Origin: UBA1351 sp965140555
Lineage (GTDB): Bacteria; Bacillota; Clostridia; Lachnospirales; Vallitaleaceae
Length of the DNA stretch: 64,000 nucleotides
Direction: 5' to 3'
NCBI GenBank assembly: GCA_965140555.1
Contig: OZ223259.1
Span: 682,001-746,000, forward strand
In this document: positions 8,423 through 16,504 of the stretch, piece by piece
How positions within the stretch are numbered: the stretch's first letter is position 1
How the letters are laid out: the number at the start of each line of letters is the position of its first letter
Notes under the pieces: model-generated
Told to the model about the DNA's origin: nothing
Database searches by the model: none
What the model saw: only the letters and a program-made list of their open reading frames with translations
Made by a program: the position numbers and the translations under genes

Positions 8423-10114
8423 ATGCTACATTCACTGACTCTAGTCCTCTCCGGCCAAGCCGGTCAAGGGCTAGCAACTATTGAAACACTCGTGGCAAAA
8501 GCCATAAAGAAAGACTATCATGTATTTAGTACAAAAGAAGTCATGAGCCGCGTAAGAGGTGGGAACAATACAACAGAAATTCGCATTGCTTCAAAACCGG
8601 TCTATGCTTACAAACATACGATCGATATGCTGTTTTTATTGAATGACCATGCGTTCTATCGTCTTCATGACCGTGTCAATGAAAAGACTGTCATTTTTGG
8701 TGAAGAAAGTTTTATCGATCCAAAAGTTGTTGATGAAACCGGTGCTACGTTCAAGGAATTTAATCTAAAGGACATGGCTTCTGAAGCCGGTAGTGTTCTT
8801 TTTAGTAACACAGTACTATTCGGATTCATCAGTGGTTTGCTCGATCTTGATAAAGATTATTGCGAACAACTGATTCGTGAACGTTTCGCCAACAAAACTG
8901 AGAAAATTATTGAAAATAACATCGAAGCCTTTAACCTTGGTTTCAAGCCGGGTAAAGAGTTTGAACATGATGCAGGCTTAGAAAAAACAGATGCCGTGTC
9001 CAATCATACCATGCTTAATGGTACAGAAGCCATTAGTATCGGTGCTTTAGCCGGTGGTGTGAACTATATCTCTTCATATCCAATGTCACCCGGAACGGCT
9101 GTATTAGAATATCTTGCAAATAAAGGCAATGACTTCGGTGTTGTCGTTGAACAGGCTGAAGATGAAATTGCAGCTCTTAATATGTCCATTGGTAGCTGGT
9201 ATGCAGGCGCACGTAGTATGATTACTACTTCCGGTGGTGGTTTTGCTCTCATGGAAGAAGCCGTCAGCTTATCCGGTATTACTGAAACACCTGCTGTTAT
9301 ACATATCGCTCAACGTCCGGGTCCCGGTACAGGTTTACCTACCCGTACAGAACAAGCCGACTTAAATCTGGTTGTCTATTCCGGTCATGGCGAATTTCCA
9401 AGAATCGTATTGGCTCCGGGTTCTCTCGAAGATGGTGTCTTGTTAACACAACGTGCCTTCTATCTTGCAGACAAGTACCAAGTTCCTGTATTTGTCCTCA
9501 GCGACCAATACTATGTTGATACAAAATCTACCATTAAACCTCTTGAATTAAGCGATGAATCCTTGGAATCCTTTGTTGTGAAAAGTGACACGGATTACCT
9601 TCGATATAAGCTTACAGATAACGGTATTAGTCCACGCGCGATTCCGGGCTATGGCGACGGTCTTGTTAAAGTTGATAGTGATGAACATGATGAACGTGGT
9701 AGCATTACCGAAGATTTCAATGTTCGTATTGCCATGAATGACAAACGTCTCGGTAAAGAAAAGTACATTCTTGAAGACTATATTGAGCCCGAACTCATTG
9801 GTTCCAAAGACTTCAAGAAACTGGTCATTGGCTGGGGTTCTACTTACGGTGTACTCAAAGAAGCCGTCGAATCCTATGATGGTGATGATATCGCTTTCTT
9901 ACATATCAAGGAAGTCTTCCCACTACATCCTGACTTGGCTAAGTACATTGATCAGGCAGATGAAGTCGCCTTATTCGAAATTAATGCAACCGGACAACTG
10001 GGGAATCTTATCAAACTTCACCTCGACCGTAACATTACAAACCGTTTCTTAAAATATAACGGTATGCCGTTTACCATCGAAGAAGTGGATTCCAAGCTTA
10101 AGGAGGTGTTCTAA
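8423..10114 (+). CDS. korA: 2-oxoacid:ferredoxin oxidoreductase, fused gamma-alpha subunit
   Basis: 563 residues. Residues ~1-190 are the gamma domain (SGQAGQGLATIETLVAKAI start). Residues ~195-560 are the alpha pyrimidine-binding domain, with the SYPMSPGTAVLEYLA and QRPGPGTGLPTRTEQADL motifs typical of 2-oxoglutarate/2-oxoisovalerate-type enzymes. With KorB it would decarboxylate a 2-oxoacid oxidatively to an acyl-CoA and reduce ferredoxin. The start has AAAAAGGAGGA 7 nt upstream. The stop TAATG overlaps the korB start by one base, so the two are coupled. No separate ferredoxin-like delta subunit is present. Confidence 0.93.
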   Translation: MLHSLTLVLSGQAGQGLATIETLVAKAIKKDYHVFSTKEVMSRVRGGNNTTEIRIASKPVYAYKHTIDMLFLLNDHAFYRLHDRVNEKTVIFGEESFIDPKVVDETGATFKEFNLKDMASEAGSVLFSNTVLFGFISGLLDLDKDYCEQLIRERFANKTEKIIENNIEAFNLGFKPGKEFEHDAGLEKTDAVSNHTMLNGTEAISIGALAGGVNYISSYPMSPGTAVLEYLANKGNDFGVVVEQAEDEIAALNMSIGSWYAGARSMITTSGGGFALMEEAVSLSGITETPAVIHIAQRPGPGTGLPTRTEQADLNLVVYSGHGEFPRIVLAPGSLEDGVLLTQRAFYLADKYQVPVFVLSDQYYVDTKSTIKPLELSDESLESFVVKSDTDYLRYKLTDNGISPRAIPGYGDGLVKVDSDEHDERGSITEDFNVRIAMNDKRLGKEKYILEDYIEPELIGSKDFKKLVIGWGSTYGVLKEAVESYDGDDIAFLHIKEVFPLHPDLAKYIDQADEVALFEINATGQLGNLIKLHLDRNITNRFLKYNGMPFTIEEVDSKLKEVF

Positions 10115-10992
10115 TGAAACCTTATGAATTTGATTATGATTTGGACATTGCATGGTGCCCCGGATGTGGGAACTTTCAAATACGTAACTCAATCGTAGAC
10201 GCATTAAGAGAACTGGAGATTGATCCGACACAGCTCGTTTTATCCTCAGGTATCGGTCAAGCGGCCAAAATGCCACAATATATTAACACCAACTACTTTA
10301 ACGGTCTTCATGGTCGTGGGTTAACCGTTGCTGTAGCTGTCAAATCTGCTAACCCTGAATTGACAGTCATTGCTGAAGGTGGTGACGGTGATATGTACGG
10401 TGAAGGTGGTAACCACTTCCTCCATAATATTCGCCGTAATCCGGACATTACGCACTTGGTGCATAACAACATGGTCTATGGCCTCACTAAAGGTCAAGCG
10501 TCACCAACGAGTCCCTTAGACTTCGTAACTCCTGTTCAAGTTAACGGTGTGCGTAATCAACCCTTTAATCCATTAGCTGTTGCCTTAAGCTTAGGTGCAA
10601 CCTTTGTTGCCCGTGCTTTTTCCGGTGACCAAAAGCAAACGACTGAGATTATCAAGCAAGCCATCCAACATGAAGGCTATGCTCTTGTTGATATCTTCCA
10701 TCCATGTGTAACGTTCAACAAAGTCAACAACTTCCGTTGGTTTAAGAACAACACCTACTATTTGGATGACGATTATGATCGTAGTAACGTTACTGCCGCT
10801 ATGGAAAAAGCTCTTGATTTGGAAAAATACGCTCTAGGTGTTCTCTATCAAAACACTGAACGTAAATCCTTCGAAAAACAGGTCACTGTTTATGAAAAGG
10901 ATCCGACTCCTATTGTTAAACGTACAAGGGATTTGGCAAAAGTTAATGACCTACTCAGAACACCAAGTGATCCAACTATGTTGAAGAAATAA
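10114..10992 (+). CDS. korB: 2-oxoacid:ferredoxin oxidoreductase, TPP-binding beta subunit
   Basis: 292 residues. WCPGCGNFQI near the N-terminus and the TPP/Mg2+ motif GGDGDMYGEGGNHF (~90-103) followed by NNMVYGLTKGQASPT are diagnostic of the beta subunit. The Cys residues expected for the proximal [4Fe-4S] cluster appear partly as CPGCG and a later Cys near 197. The exact 2-oxoacid cannot be fixed, although the motif set is closest to KorAB. It is followed by a strong terminator. Confidence 0.93.
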   Translation: MKPYEFDYDLDIAWCPGCGNFQIRNSIVDALRELEIDPTQLVLSSGIGQAAKMPQYINTNYFNGLHGRGLTVAVAVKSANPELTVIAEGGDGDMYGEGGNHFLHNIRRNPDITHLVHNNMVYGLTKGQASPTSPLDFVTPVQVNGVRNQPFNPLAVALSLGATFVARAFSGDQKQTTEIIKQAIQHEGYALVDIFHPCVTFNKVNNFRWFKNNTYYLDDDYDRSNVTAAMEKALDLEKYALGVLYQNTERKSFEKQVTVYEKDPTPIVKRTRDLAKVNDLLRTPSDPTMLKK

Positions 10993-11051
10993 ACTGCCCA
11001 GACATTATGTTATCATTATAGAAAATAAGATGTAATAAAAGCTATATAAAG

Positions 11052-11125
11052 AAGAAAGGCTCCCCTTATGGTCGACATGTAATACACTAACATGTCACGC
11101 ATAAGGAGGAGCCTTTCTTTTTTCA
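11052..11125. terminator. Large bidirectional terminator with nested palindrome
   Basis: GAAAGGCTCCCCTTAT pairs with ATAAGGAGGAGCCTTTC (one bulge), and the loop itself contains GACATGT/ACATGTC. It ends in TTTTTTC on the plus strand after korB; the opposite arm also serves the convergent gene at 11131. Confidence 0.85.
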
Positions 11126-11130
11126 CTTTA

Positions 11131-11463
11131 TTATTTCGCTCTGCTTTTTCCTTTGAAAAATTGATCCCAATTCCCTTTCGCATCATATAATGCAACCAAT
11201 ATATAAATACACGCTGTAAAAAATCCTAAAATCATCATGAGCACTGTCCAAATAATTGATTTAATCGTATTTTTCTCCCGATAAAATATCCACATAGAGA
11301 ATAAGCTAAAACCCACATATAAATCAATCATCGACATGACGCCCCAAGGATTTGACAATAGTTTTTTTCCATCTTCTAGAAAATCACCATTTACAAATCC
11401 ATTAACCAGTCCAACAATCATCGCCAGTAACCCTATCCAGGTAATTCCTTTAGTAATTTTCAT
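11131..11463 (-). CDS. Small four-helix membrane protein (DUF1475/DUF2834-like)
   Basis: 110 residues with about three or four hydrophobic segments, a central NPWGVMSMIDLYVGF motif and a basic C-terminus. The pattern of a WG-x-D-x-Y-x-G core in a ~110-residue membrane protein recalls the DUF1475/DUF2834 families, but this is from memory of the pattern. The ribosome site is AGGAGGATGAG upstream. It sits alone, convergent with korAB. Confidence 0.65.
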   Translation of the reverse strand: MKITKGITWIGLLAMIVGLVNGFVNGDFLEDGKKLLSNPWGVMSMIDLYVGFSLFSMWIFYREKNTIKSIIWTVLMMILGFFTACIYILVALYDAKGNWDQFFKGKSRAK

Positions 11464-11638
11464 CTCTCATCCTCCTATTCGTTTTGGTCGAGTCACGATT
11501 GACACGACGCTTTTATTTTTATCCCTTCGCTTATTCTGCTCAGGATATGCTACCTCGCCTTCATATGCTTCTATTATATCACTTATGTCCTTGATTATGA
11601 AATAATGTACTCTCTATAGAGCTATTAACAGTAAGGTC

Positions 11639-11695
11639 GTCCTATGGGAAAACAAACAAATAATTCATCTATTTATGAGCGTCCCAATACACTAG
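11639..11695 (+). repeat. 57-bp imperfect direct repeat, copy 1
   Basis: Begins GTCCTATGGGAAAACA. It matches the copy at 12612-12668 with six mismatches. The pair brackets ~0.9 kb of decayed mobile DNA. Confidence 0.85.
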
Positions 11696-11699
11696 CCTT

Positions 11700-11905
11700 C
11701 CCGCTATTTTTCCAGATTCAAAAATCATCGTTACAGATTTCGGTAGGGCAAGTCGAATACCAGAATTCATTGAGCTGAACCAAAAACTCTGTAAGCACAA
11801 AGAATACATATTGAACACCATTCGCCTCAGAATGAGCAATACAAGAATAGAGGCTGTCCGTAACAAAATAAAGTTGATTGTGTGGAAAGCATATAAACCA
11901 TACTT
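11700..11905 (+). pseudogene. Transposase C-terminal remnant (ISL3-like)
   Basis: A plus-strand reading frame gives FIELNQKLCKHKEYILNTIR and then MSNTRIEAVRNKIKLIVWKA, which resembles the C-terminal end of ISL3-family DDE transposases (family form: NTIxxGxSNARIEAxNNKIK). There is no start, the upstream part is missing and downstream reading is broken. A fossil fragment. Confidence 0.6.
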
Positions 11906-12284
11906 TGAAGTACCATCTTCTAAGGTATCAATAGCACCGTCAGGGGTCCGGATATAGATTTTGTTGCTTAATATCGTTCTCTTAAACTCTTCAGATAGGT
12001 CAATATTCCTTACCAGCCTTGATCCACAATATGTTTTATAAACATGGATCTAATCAATACATCAATGGATGAAAGGAAAGATTTTTAATAGGTCAGGGCA
12101 TTTGCCTATTTACAGCAATACGAAGGATTACAGGTTAATTGAAATTTAGGAAGGCGTTCATTTAGAGAAATATTATTGGGGATGTACCGGATGCGGATGC
12201 TGTCGGTTATATTAACCCATTTAGGGGATATGAATACCAGCGGACCTTGCCAAAAACAAAGAAGGAATTTCGTATAGAATCAGG

Positions 12285-12446
12285 CTTTTAGACGAGAATA
12301 TGCTAAAAATAGATATAAAGAACTCTTAGGCGCTCGAACCGATAAAAATGATTAGCGTGGCTATGATAAAGCAGCTTTAGAAGAATTGACTAAGGACCTA
12401 GGTCATAACATGTTGGATGTGGTCATTTATAAGTATTTAATATAAA
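12285..12446 (+). pseudogene. Decayed C-terminal fragment, possibly an integrase
   Basis: A frame with one internal stop reads REYAKNRYKELLGARTDKND, stop, RGYDKAALEELTKDLGHNML and then DVVIYKYLI before a terminal stop. The ELTKDLGHNxxDVVxxxYL ending resembles the last helix of phage-type tyrosine recombinases (LGHxxxxxTxxxYxH region). The fragment is too short and broken for a firm call, and it does not resemble an integron integrase patch. Confidence 0.35.
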
Positions 12447-12611
12447 ACTATTTAAAAAATGCATCATTGTATTTTTCATGATAAAATAATAATAAAACAA
12501 TAACTAGTGTGCCGGCACGTTCATATTTGAACAAATAATGCAGAATGTTTTTTCATAGGCAAGGCGCTGGAATGAGGCGATGCGGTGGCATCGTCGATTG
12601 ACAGCAACGAT

Positions 12612-12668
12612 GTCCTATGGGAAAACAGGCAAATAATTCGTCTATTTATGAGCGTGTCAGTACACTAG
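12612..12668 (+). repeat. 57-bp imperfect direct repeat, copy 2
   Basis: Partner of 11639-11695, differing at six positions. It ends 30 bp before the leader of the first cassette array. Confidence 0.85.
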
Positions 12669-12697
12669 GCATTAAGAAAATAATGGAAATGTCGTAA

Positions 12698-12747
12698 ACA
12701 CCTCCAATTCGTGGATATTTACGCATTTTAGGAATTGTCTGTTATGC
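12698..12747 (+). other. attI-like leader and first core of cassette array 1
   Basis: Starts ACACCTC, contains TTTACGCATTT, and ends with the core GTTATGC at 12741-12747. The leader at 60683-60733 before array 2 has the same starting ACACCTC, the same 11-mer and a similar GAAT then GTTA-GC ending. It lacks the L'/L'' arms and the NSGGWNC spacer of the attC sites, which is why I read it as attI-like or a fixed array boundary. No integrase gene is adjacent. Confidence 0.55.
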
Positions 12748-12779
12748 GTAATTACAACTCGGTATAGAAAGGACTTAAT

Positions 12780-14348
12780 ATGCCAGAACAAATAACAAGA
12801 TATAATGTACTATTGTCATGTCCAACAGACATCATAGATGAAATCGATGTTGTTCATGAAGCTATAGAGAATTTTAATAACTTTATTGGAGATGCCAATA
12901 ACATTGGTATTAAGATTATACATTGGTCTACTCATTCATACCCTGAATCGGGTGGTAAACCCCAGGAATTACTTAATGAGCAGATTGTAAGAAATTGTGA
13001 TGCTGCCATTGCAATATTTTGGACACGCTTTGGCACTCCAACTGATAATTACGGCTCTGGTACAGAGGAAGAAATTGAAGAACTAATACAAATGGGGAAG
13101 CAAGTATTTGTTTATTTTAGTGATAGAAGTTTGAATCCTTCAGAATTTAATCCTGATGAGTTAGAGAGGGTCAACGAGTTTAAAAACAAATATAAAGATA
13201 GAGGGATTTACTGGTGTTATAAGGACATAGAAGAGTTCAAACGCTTACTTACTAATCATGTTTCTATGCACTTCATGAAGAAACTTTCATCTGATGAGAA
13301 CGAAACACAGGAAGATTCAACGAGTCTCATGATTCGTAGTCTAAACATTGACAAAATTGTTGATAACTTATATCTATCTAATAGGCAATATCTAGAATCA
13401 AGGTATTTAAGTGAATCTAAGGAAAAGATTTCTGATTTTTTCATGGATATCACTTCAATGAGTGTACCAGAACGTGCAGTATTAGTACCAGACGAAAAAG
13501 AAGGTAAGCTTAATTCAATTGCTAATCAATTGTCTCACCTTAATTTGAGTGATTCTTTCGGTACAAATTCTCAGTATGAAGAAGTTTCACCATTAGTTAT
13601 AGAAATATTATCAAAGTTCTATACTGAAAATATCGATGAAGAACTTGATGAGGATTTTTTCAAACTCGGTAATTTAAAGACTAGCCTTAGTATGCTTGGT
13701 GGTGGTCCGTTTGGTACTTCACCATCTAAAACATTATCAGGAACAGAGGAGGAAAAGAACAAATATCATGCAATAACGGAGTTGCATGAAAAAATTCTTG
13801 AGTATTACGATGCAATAGAATACTTCGGATATCTTGATTCTCTATACTGGTTTAGCGGAGTGATTTCAAATGTTGGAACCAGATTTGATGAAGATGTTGA
13901 TATAAGTATTTATATTGAACAGGATTGCTTAGTCAAGCCTTCTGATGTAATGATACCTGGAGATTATTTTATTGATAAGATTATCGGTTCTTTTAACTAC
14001 TTCTTTGTACCTCAAAAAACGTCACGAATTAGTGAATATGCTGATTATCCTGAACGTCCTGTGATACCGAATCCTAACATTCCTATTGGATTGATGGGAA
14101 AATCATACGAAGAGGAATTAGAAGAGTTAAGAGATGATTTTCATGAGAAAATTGAAAATACATTTGTTTATGAAGTGTTTGAAGAGGATGAATATGATGT
14201 GATTAAGTTTAATGTCAGTTATATTAAACACAGTTCAAGTATAAATTTTCCTTCTTTTTTGTTATTTAAGCAAAAGCCTAAGAAATTAATATATAAGATC
14301 GTATCAAAACATTCAAATAGAATACTAGAAGGAGAAATAAAAGGGTAG
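12780..14348 (+). CDS. Cassette gene: DUF4062/TIR-like N-terminal domain protein
   Basis: 522 residues. Residues ~5-130 match the DUF4062-type alpha/beta domain: an opening strand YNVLLSCPTDIIDEI, a helix, then CDAAIAIFWTRFGTPT with GTEEEIEELIQMGKQVFVYF. Such domains are relatives of TIR and nucleoside-deoxyribosyltransferase folds and often head defence or signalling proteins. The C-terminal ~350 residues are acidic, with no recognised motif, P-loop or membrane segment. It lies in cassette A, 32 nt after core GTTATGC and 24 bp before its attC, which is typical compact cassette packing. A defence role is inference. Confidence 0.72.
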   Translation: MPEQITRYNVLLSCPTDIIDEIDVVHEAIENFNNFIGDANNIGIKIIHWSTHSYPESGGKPQELLNEQIVRNCDAAIAIFWTRFGTPTDNYGSGTEEEIEELIQMGKQVFVYFSDRSLNPSEFNPDELERVNEFKNKYKDRGIYWCYKDIEEFKRLLTNHVSMHFMKKLSSDENETQEDSTSLMIRSLNIDKIVDNLYLSNRQYLESRYLSESKEKISDFFMDITSMSVPERAVLVPDEKEGKLNSIANQLSHLNLSDSFGTNSQYEEVSPLVIEILSKFYTENIDEELDEDFFKLGNLKTSLSMLGGGPFGTSPSKTLSGTEEEKNKYHAITELHEKILEYYDAIEYFGYLDSLYWFSGVISNVGTRFDEDVDISIYIEQDCLVKPSDVMIPGDYFIDKIIGSFNYFFVPQKTSRISEYADYPERPVIPNPNIPIGLMGKSYEEELEELRDDFHEKIENTFVYEVFEEDEYDVIKFNVSYIKHSSSINFPSFLLFKQKPKKLIYKIVSKHSNRILEGEIKG

Positions 14349-14372
14349 TAGCAAAAGTGTCGTTGTAACTAC

Positions 14373-14446
14373 GCATAACAGCGAGTTGACAACATGCACA
14401 GGAAATCGGATGGATGTGCACTTCATCAACTCACGGAACGTTATGT
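14373..14446 (+). other. attC site A
   Basis: R'' GCATAAC (14373-14379), 3 nt, L'' GAGTTGA (14383-14389), 36-nt centre, L' TCAACTC (14426-14432), 7 nt ACGGAAC, R' GTTATGT (14440-14446). R'' is the perfect complement of the left core GTTATGC of the same cassette, while R' belongs to the next cassette. Total 74 bp. Confidence 0.88.
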
Positions 14447-14478
14447 AAAATTCAGAACTTTGTAAAGGAGGTGGGATA

Positions 14479-14778
14479 ATGAAAAACTTAAAATTAGGTG
14501 AGATTATATTCGATATTAAGATGCTGAATCTGTGTGCATGGTTGACAGTTCTAGTGGCCTATATTACACCTTATCGGATTGGTGATAGTGGCAAGTATAT
14601 GTATGGATATCCTTTTCCATTCATTCAGATTCATCCACTAAGCACATCTCGAATACCTCTTTTGGGATCAGGTTTAAACTTGCTGATGTTTTTTATTGAT
14701 TTATATGCAATCTATATTTTGATAAAAATAATATCCAGTATTGTTCATAGATTTAAAGGTGAACAGGGCGTTGGATGA
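14479..14778 (+). CDS. Cassette gene: small membrane protein, unknown
   Basis: 99 residues preceded by AAAGGAGGTGGG. Two hydrophobic segments (~15-32 and ~70-92) flank a short external-looking loop rich in Tyr, Pro and Gly. I recognise no family. It is the only gene of cassette B, whose left core is GTTATGT. Its stop codon lies inside GTTGGATGA, which also resembles an attC core, so the C-terminus may have been altered by a past cassette junction. Confidence 0.6.
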   Translation: MKNLKLGEIIFDIKMLNLCAWLTVLVAYITPYRIGDSGKYMYGYPFPFIQIHPLSTSRIPLLGSGLNLLMFFIDLYAIYILIKIISSIVHRFKGEQGVG

Positions 14779-14809
14779 CGGATGTTATGAACATCCCACA
14801 ACATCCGAT

Positions 14810-14922
14810 TTCTAACACTCAATTCGCTAACCGAATCACCTCTGCATTATCCCATCCAAAGGGTCCCGGGCATAAGCAAAGGCTGTAAGCTCCTTGGCGT
14901 GTTAAAGCGAAGAACATTATAC
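14810..14922 (+). other. Degenerate attC-like site B
   Basis: TTCTAAC (14810-14816), 3 nt, CAATTCGC (14820-14827), a long ~79-nt centre, GCGAA (14907-14911), and (A)TTATAC (14916-14922). The L'' arm matches the CAATT-type arms of the sites in array 2, but L' is truncated and the first base of R' is A instead of G. The rest of this gap (14779-14957) has a GGATGTT/AACATCC hairpin and no gene. Confidence 0.5.
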
Positions 14923-14957
14923 GCAATTTTAATCTGTGCATAGAATAGGGAGGGTTT

Positions 14958-15788
14958 ATGTATCGTAAAGTATTGCTTTTATTATTTCCATTTATAATGA
15001 TACTTATATCAAGTTGCAGTAATTCAGATATTGCAGCTGAATTCGATTTGCTACAGGACGACTATAAGACTCTTTTAATAGATTATGATAATCAGGTTGA
15101 AGAGAGTAGACTCCTTGAAGAAAATCTTAATGAACTTAGCGTCGACTATGATAATAGTACAGCAATTATATCAGACTTAGAAGGTGAGTTGTCACAATTA
15201 GAGCAGGCTAATTTGAACTTAATGAATGAGAATAAGAAGTTGTATGATGAGTCGAACCAAGAAATATGGGGATTGGAAAACGAAGCTTATATGAGTTCGA
15301 AAGCGGCAGTTTTTTGGGAACAGGGTTTTAGATTGAATTTTCAAGGTGAACCTTCCTTTGTGTGTGATGTAGAGTCTTTTGCAGATTTGAGAATCGGAGA
15401 TACTCTTAGTATGGCTATTGATAAATATGGAAGAGATTTTGAGGTTAATTTCTCAGATGATGGATTCGAGCCGATAGTCGCCTTCGAAGAAGTAGCTTTT
15501 AGTATCAACGAGAGCAATTATTGCATAACAGAATTATTCTTAGCGTCAGATAAGTATGAAACACACCTTGGTATTAAGTGTGGAGATAATGCAATAGATT
15601 CAATCAATAGGTATAGTGAAGTATATAAATCTAATAAAGATGGTTCAATACATCCTGAGTATCCTGAATGGTTATTCGATCTTGGTGATGGATATGTCAT
15701 TCAATTTTATTTAGACACAGAAGAATTAACAGAGAGTTCAATAATAACTAGAATGAATTTAAGGAATTTCTGGCATGGAGAAGTTTGA
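14958..15788 (+). CDS. Cassette lipoprotein with coiled coil (paralogue of 62702-63460)
   Basis: 276 residues after a GGGAGGG site. A signal peptide ends in the lipobox ISSC (Cys ~21). Residues ~28-110 are a predicted coiled coil with Glu/Leu heptads. The C-terminal ~150 residues form a domain shared with the lipoprotein of the second array: DDGFEPIVAF versus DDGFDPVVSY, YPEWLFDLGDG versus YPELLFDLGRN, and SSIITRMNLRN versus ESIITRITLRN. It should sit on the outer face of the membrane. Function unknown. Its cassette boundary TTATAC is the same as that of the paralogue's cassette. Confidence 0.8.
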   Translation: MYRKVLLLLFPFIMILISSCSNSDIAAEFDLLQDDYKTLLIDYDNQVEESRLLEENLNELSVDYDNSTAIISDLEGELSQLEQANLNLMNENKKLYDESNQEIWGLENEAYMSSKAAVFWEQGFRLNFQGEPSFVCDVESFADLRIGDTLSMAIDKYGRDFEVNFSDDGFEPIVAFEEVAFSINESNYCITELFLASDKYETHLGIKCGDNAIDSINRYSEVYKSNKDGSIHPEYPEWLFDLGDGYVIQFYLDTEELTESSIITRMNLRNFWHGEV

Positions 15789-16333
15789 CAAGTAGGGACG
15801 ATTTTCCATTGACCACCAAAGGAAAAGAACAGGCTGAATTGTTGGGTGATTGGATTTACAAGAATGAAAGAGTCGATATAATACTGTCTAGTCCATTGTC
15901 ACGTGCAAGCAGTACTGCTGAGTCTATTGGAGAAAGGTTCGGGATAAATGTCATATACGATGATGAGCTAATGGAATGGAATAATGGATTGCTTGCAGGT
16001 TTAGAAAAAGAAGAAGCGAATAGATTATATCCTATACCTCTAGGTGGAAAGAAGCCGCATCATGAATTGGCTGAGTCCGAATCTATGATAGATTTTCGTG
16101 CTCGAGCTGAGAAGTTTTTATCGCGTTTGTTTGAAGAATATGCTTCAGTGGAGAATGTTTGTTTTGTGACTCATGGTGGAATGAGTAATATGTTGTATAG
16201 ATCATTGCTCGGTTTACCGATAACATCAGGACATTCAATTTCTTGTGGTGATACAGCGTTGAATAAGTATAGAATAACCAACAGTGATTGCCACATCGAA
16301 TATCTTAATAAGAGTGAGCATCTACGCATTTGA
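15785..16333 (+). pseudogene. 5'-truncated histidine phosphatase (phosphoglycerate mutase-like)
   Basis: An open frame of 182 codons starting at TTG inside the lipoprotein stop codon. It has the family parts after the catalytic motif: DFPLTTKGKEQAELLG, DIILSSPLSRASSTAESIG, and FVTHGGMSNMLYRSLLG containing the second histidine. The N-terminal strand with the catalytic R-H-G/A is absent: the sequence begins only a few residues before PLT. The lipoprotein ends WHGEV-stop exactly where RHGE would be expected, but two bases out of frame. So a deletion seems to have joined two cassettes here, and the enzyme is probably inactive. Confidence 0.7.
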
Positions 16334-16373
16334 TTAACTCCAGATGTCTTGATAGCTGACGAGATAGCACTTC

Positions 16374-16436
16374 ATCCAACACCATATTGACGCTATCTTC
16401 AAAAGGCACAAATTTGTATATATAAACTTGTTATGT
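16374..16436 (+). other. Weak attC candidate at the end of array 1
   Basis: ATCCAAC (perfect RYYYAAC) at 16374-16380 and GTTATGT at 16430-16436, 63 bp overall, but without complementary L'/L'' arms. ATCCAAC is the complement of a GTTGGAT core like the one starting the VOC cassette at 62076. It may be a decayed terminal site. Confidence 0.3.
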
Positions 16437-16442
16437 TATAAT
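16414..16442 (+). promoter_or_regulatory. Promoter upstream of the exported protein at 16505
   Basis: TTGTAT, 17-bp spacer, TATAAT. It overlaps the weak attC candidate. Confidence 0.5.
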
Positions 16443-16456
16443 TTATCATAAGGTCA

Positions 16457-16469
16457 ATTATGAGGGATT
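16457..16469 (+). repeat. Inverted repeat flanking 16505-17320, left copy
   Basis: ATTATGAGGGATT; its perfect inverse complement is at 17358-17370. The pair brackets one gene. Confidence 0.7.
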
Positions 16470-16504
16470 GAGTAACTTATTAATTTTCACCAAAGGAGAG
16501 TATA

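Noticed and set aside
8229..8438. A 69-codon hydrophobic frame in the korA leader
   Set aside because: TTG start without ribosome site, overlap with korA, and a composition typical of AT-rich leader DNA.
14770..14778. GTTGGAT at the end of the 99-residue cassette gene as a further attC core
   Set aside because: No R'' or paired arms lie upstream; kept only as a remark on the possible altered C-terminus.
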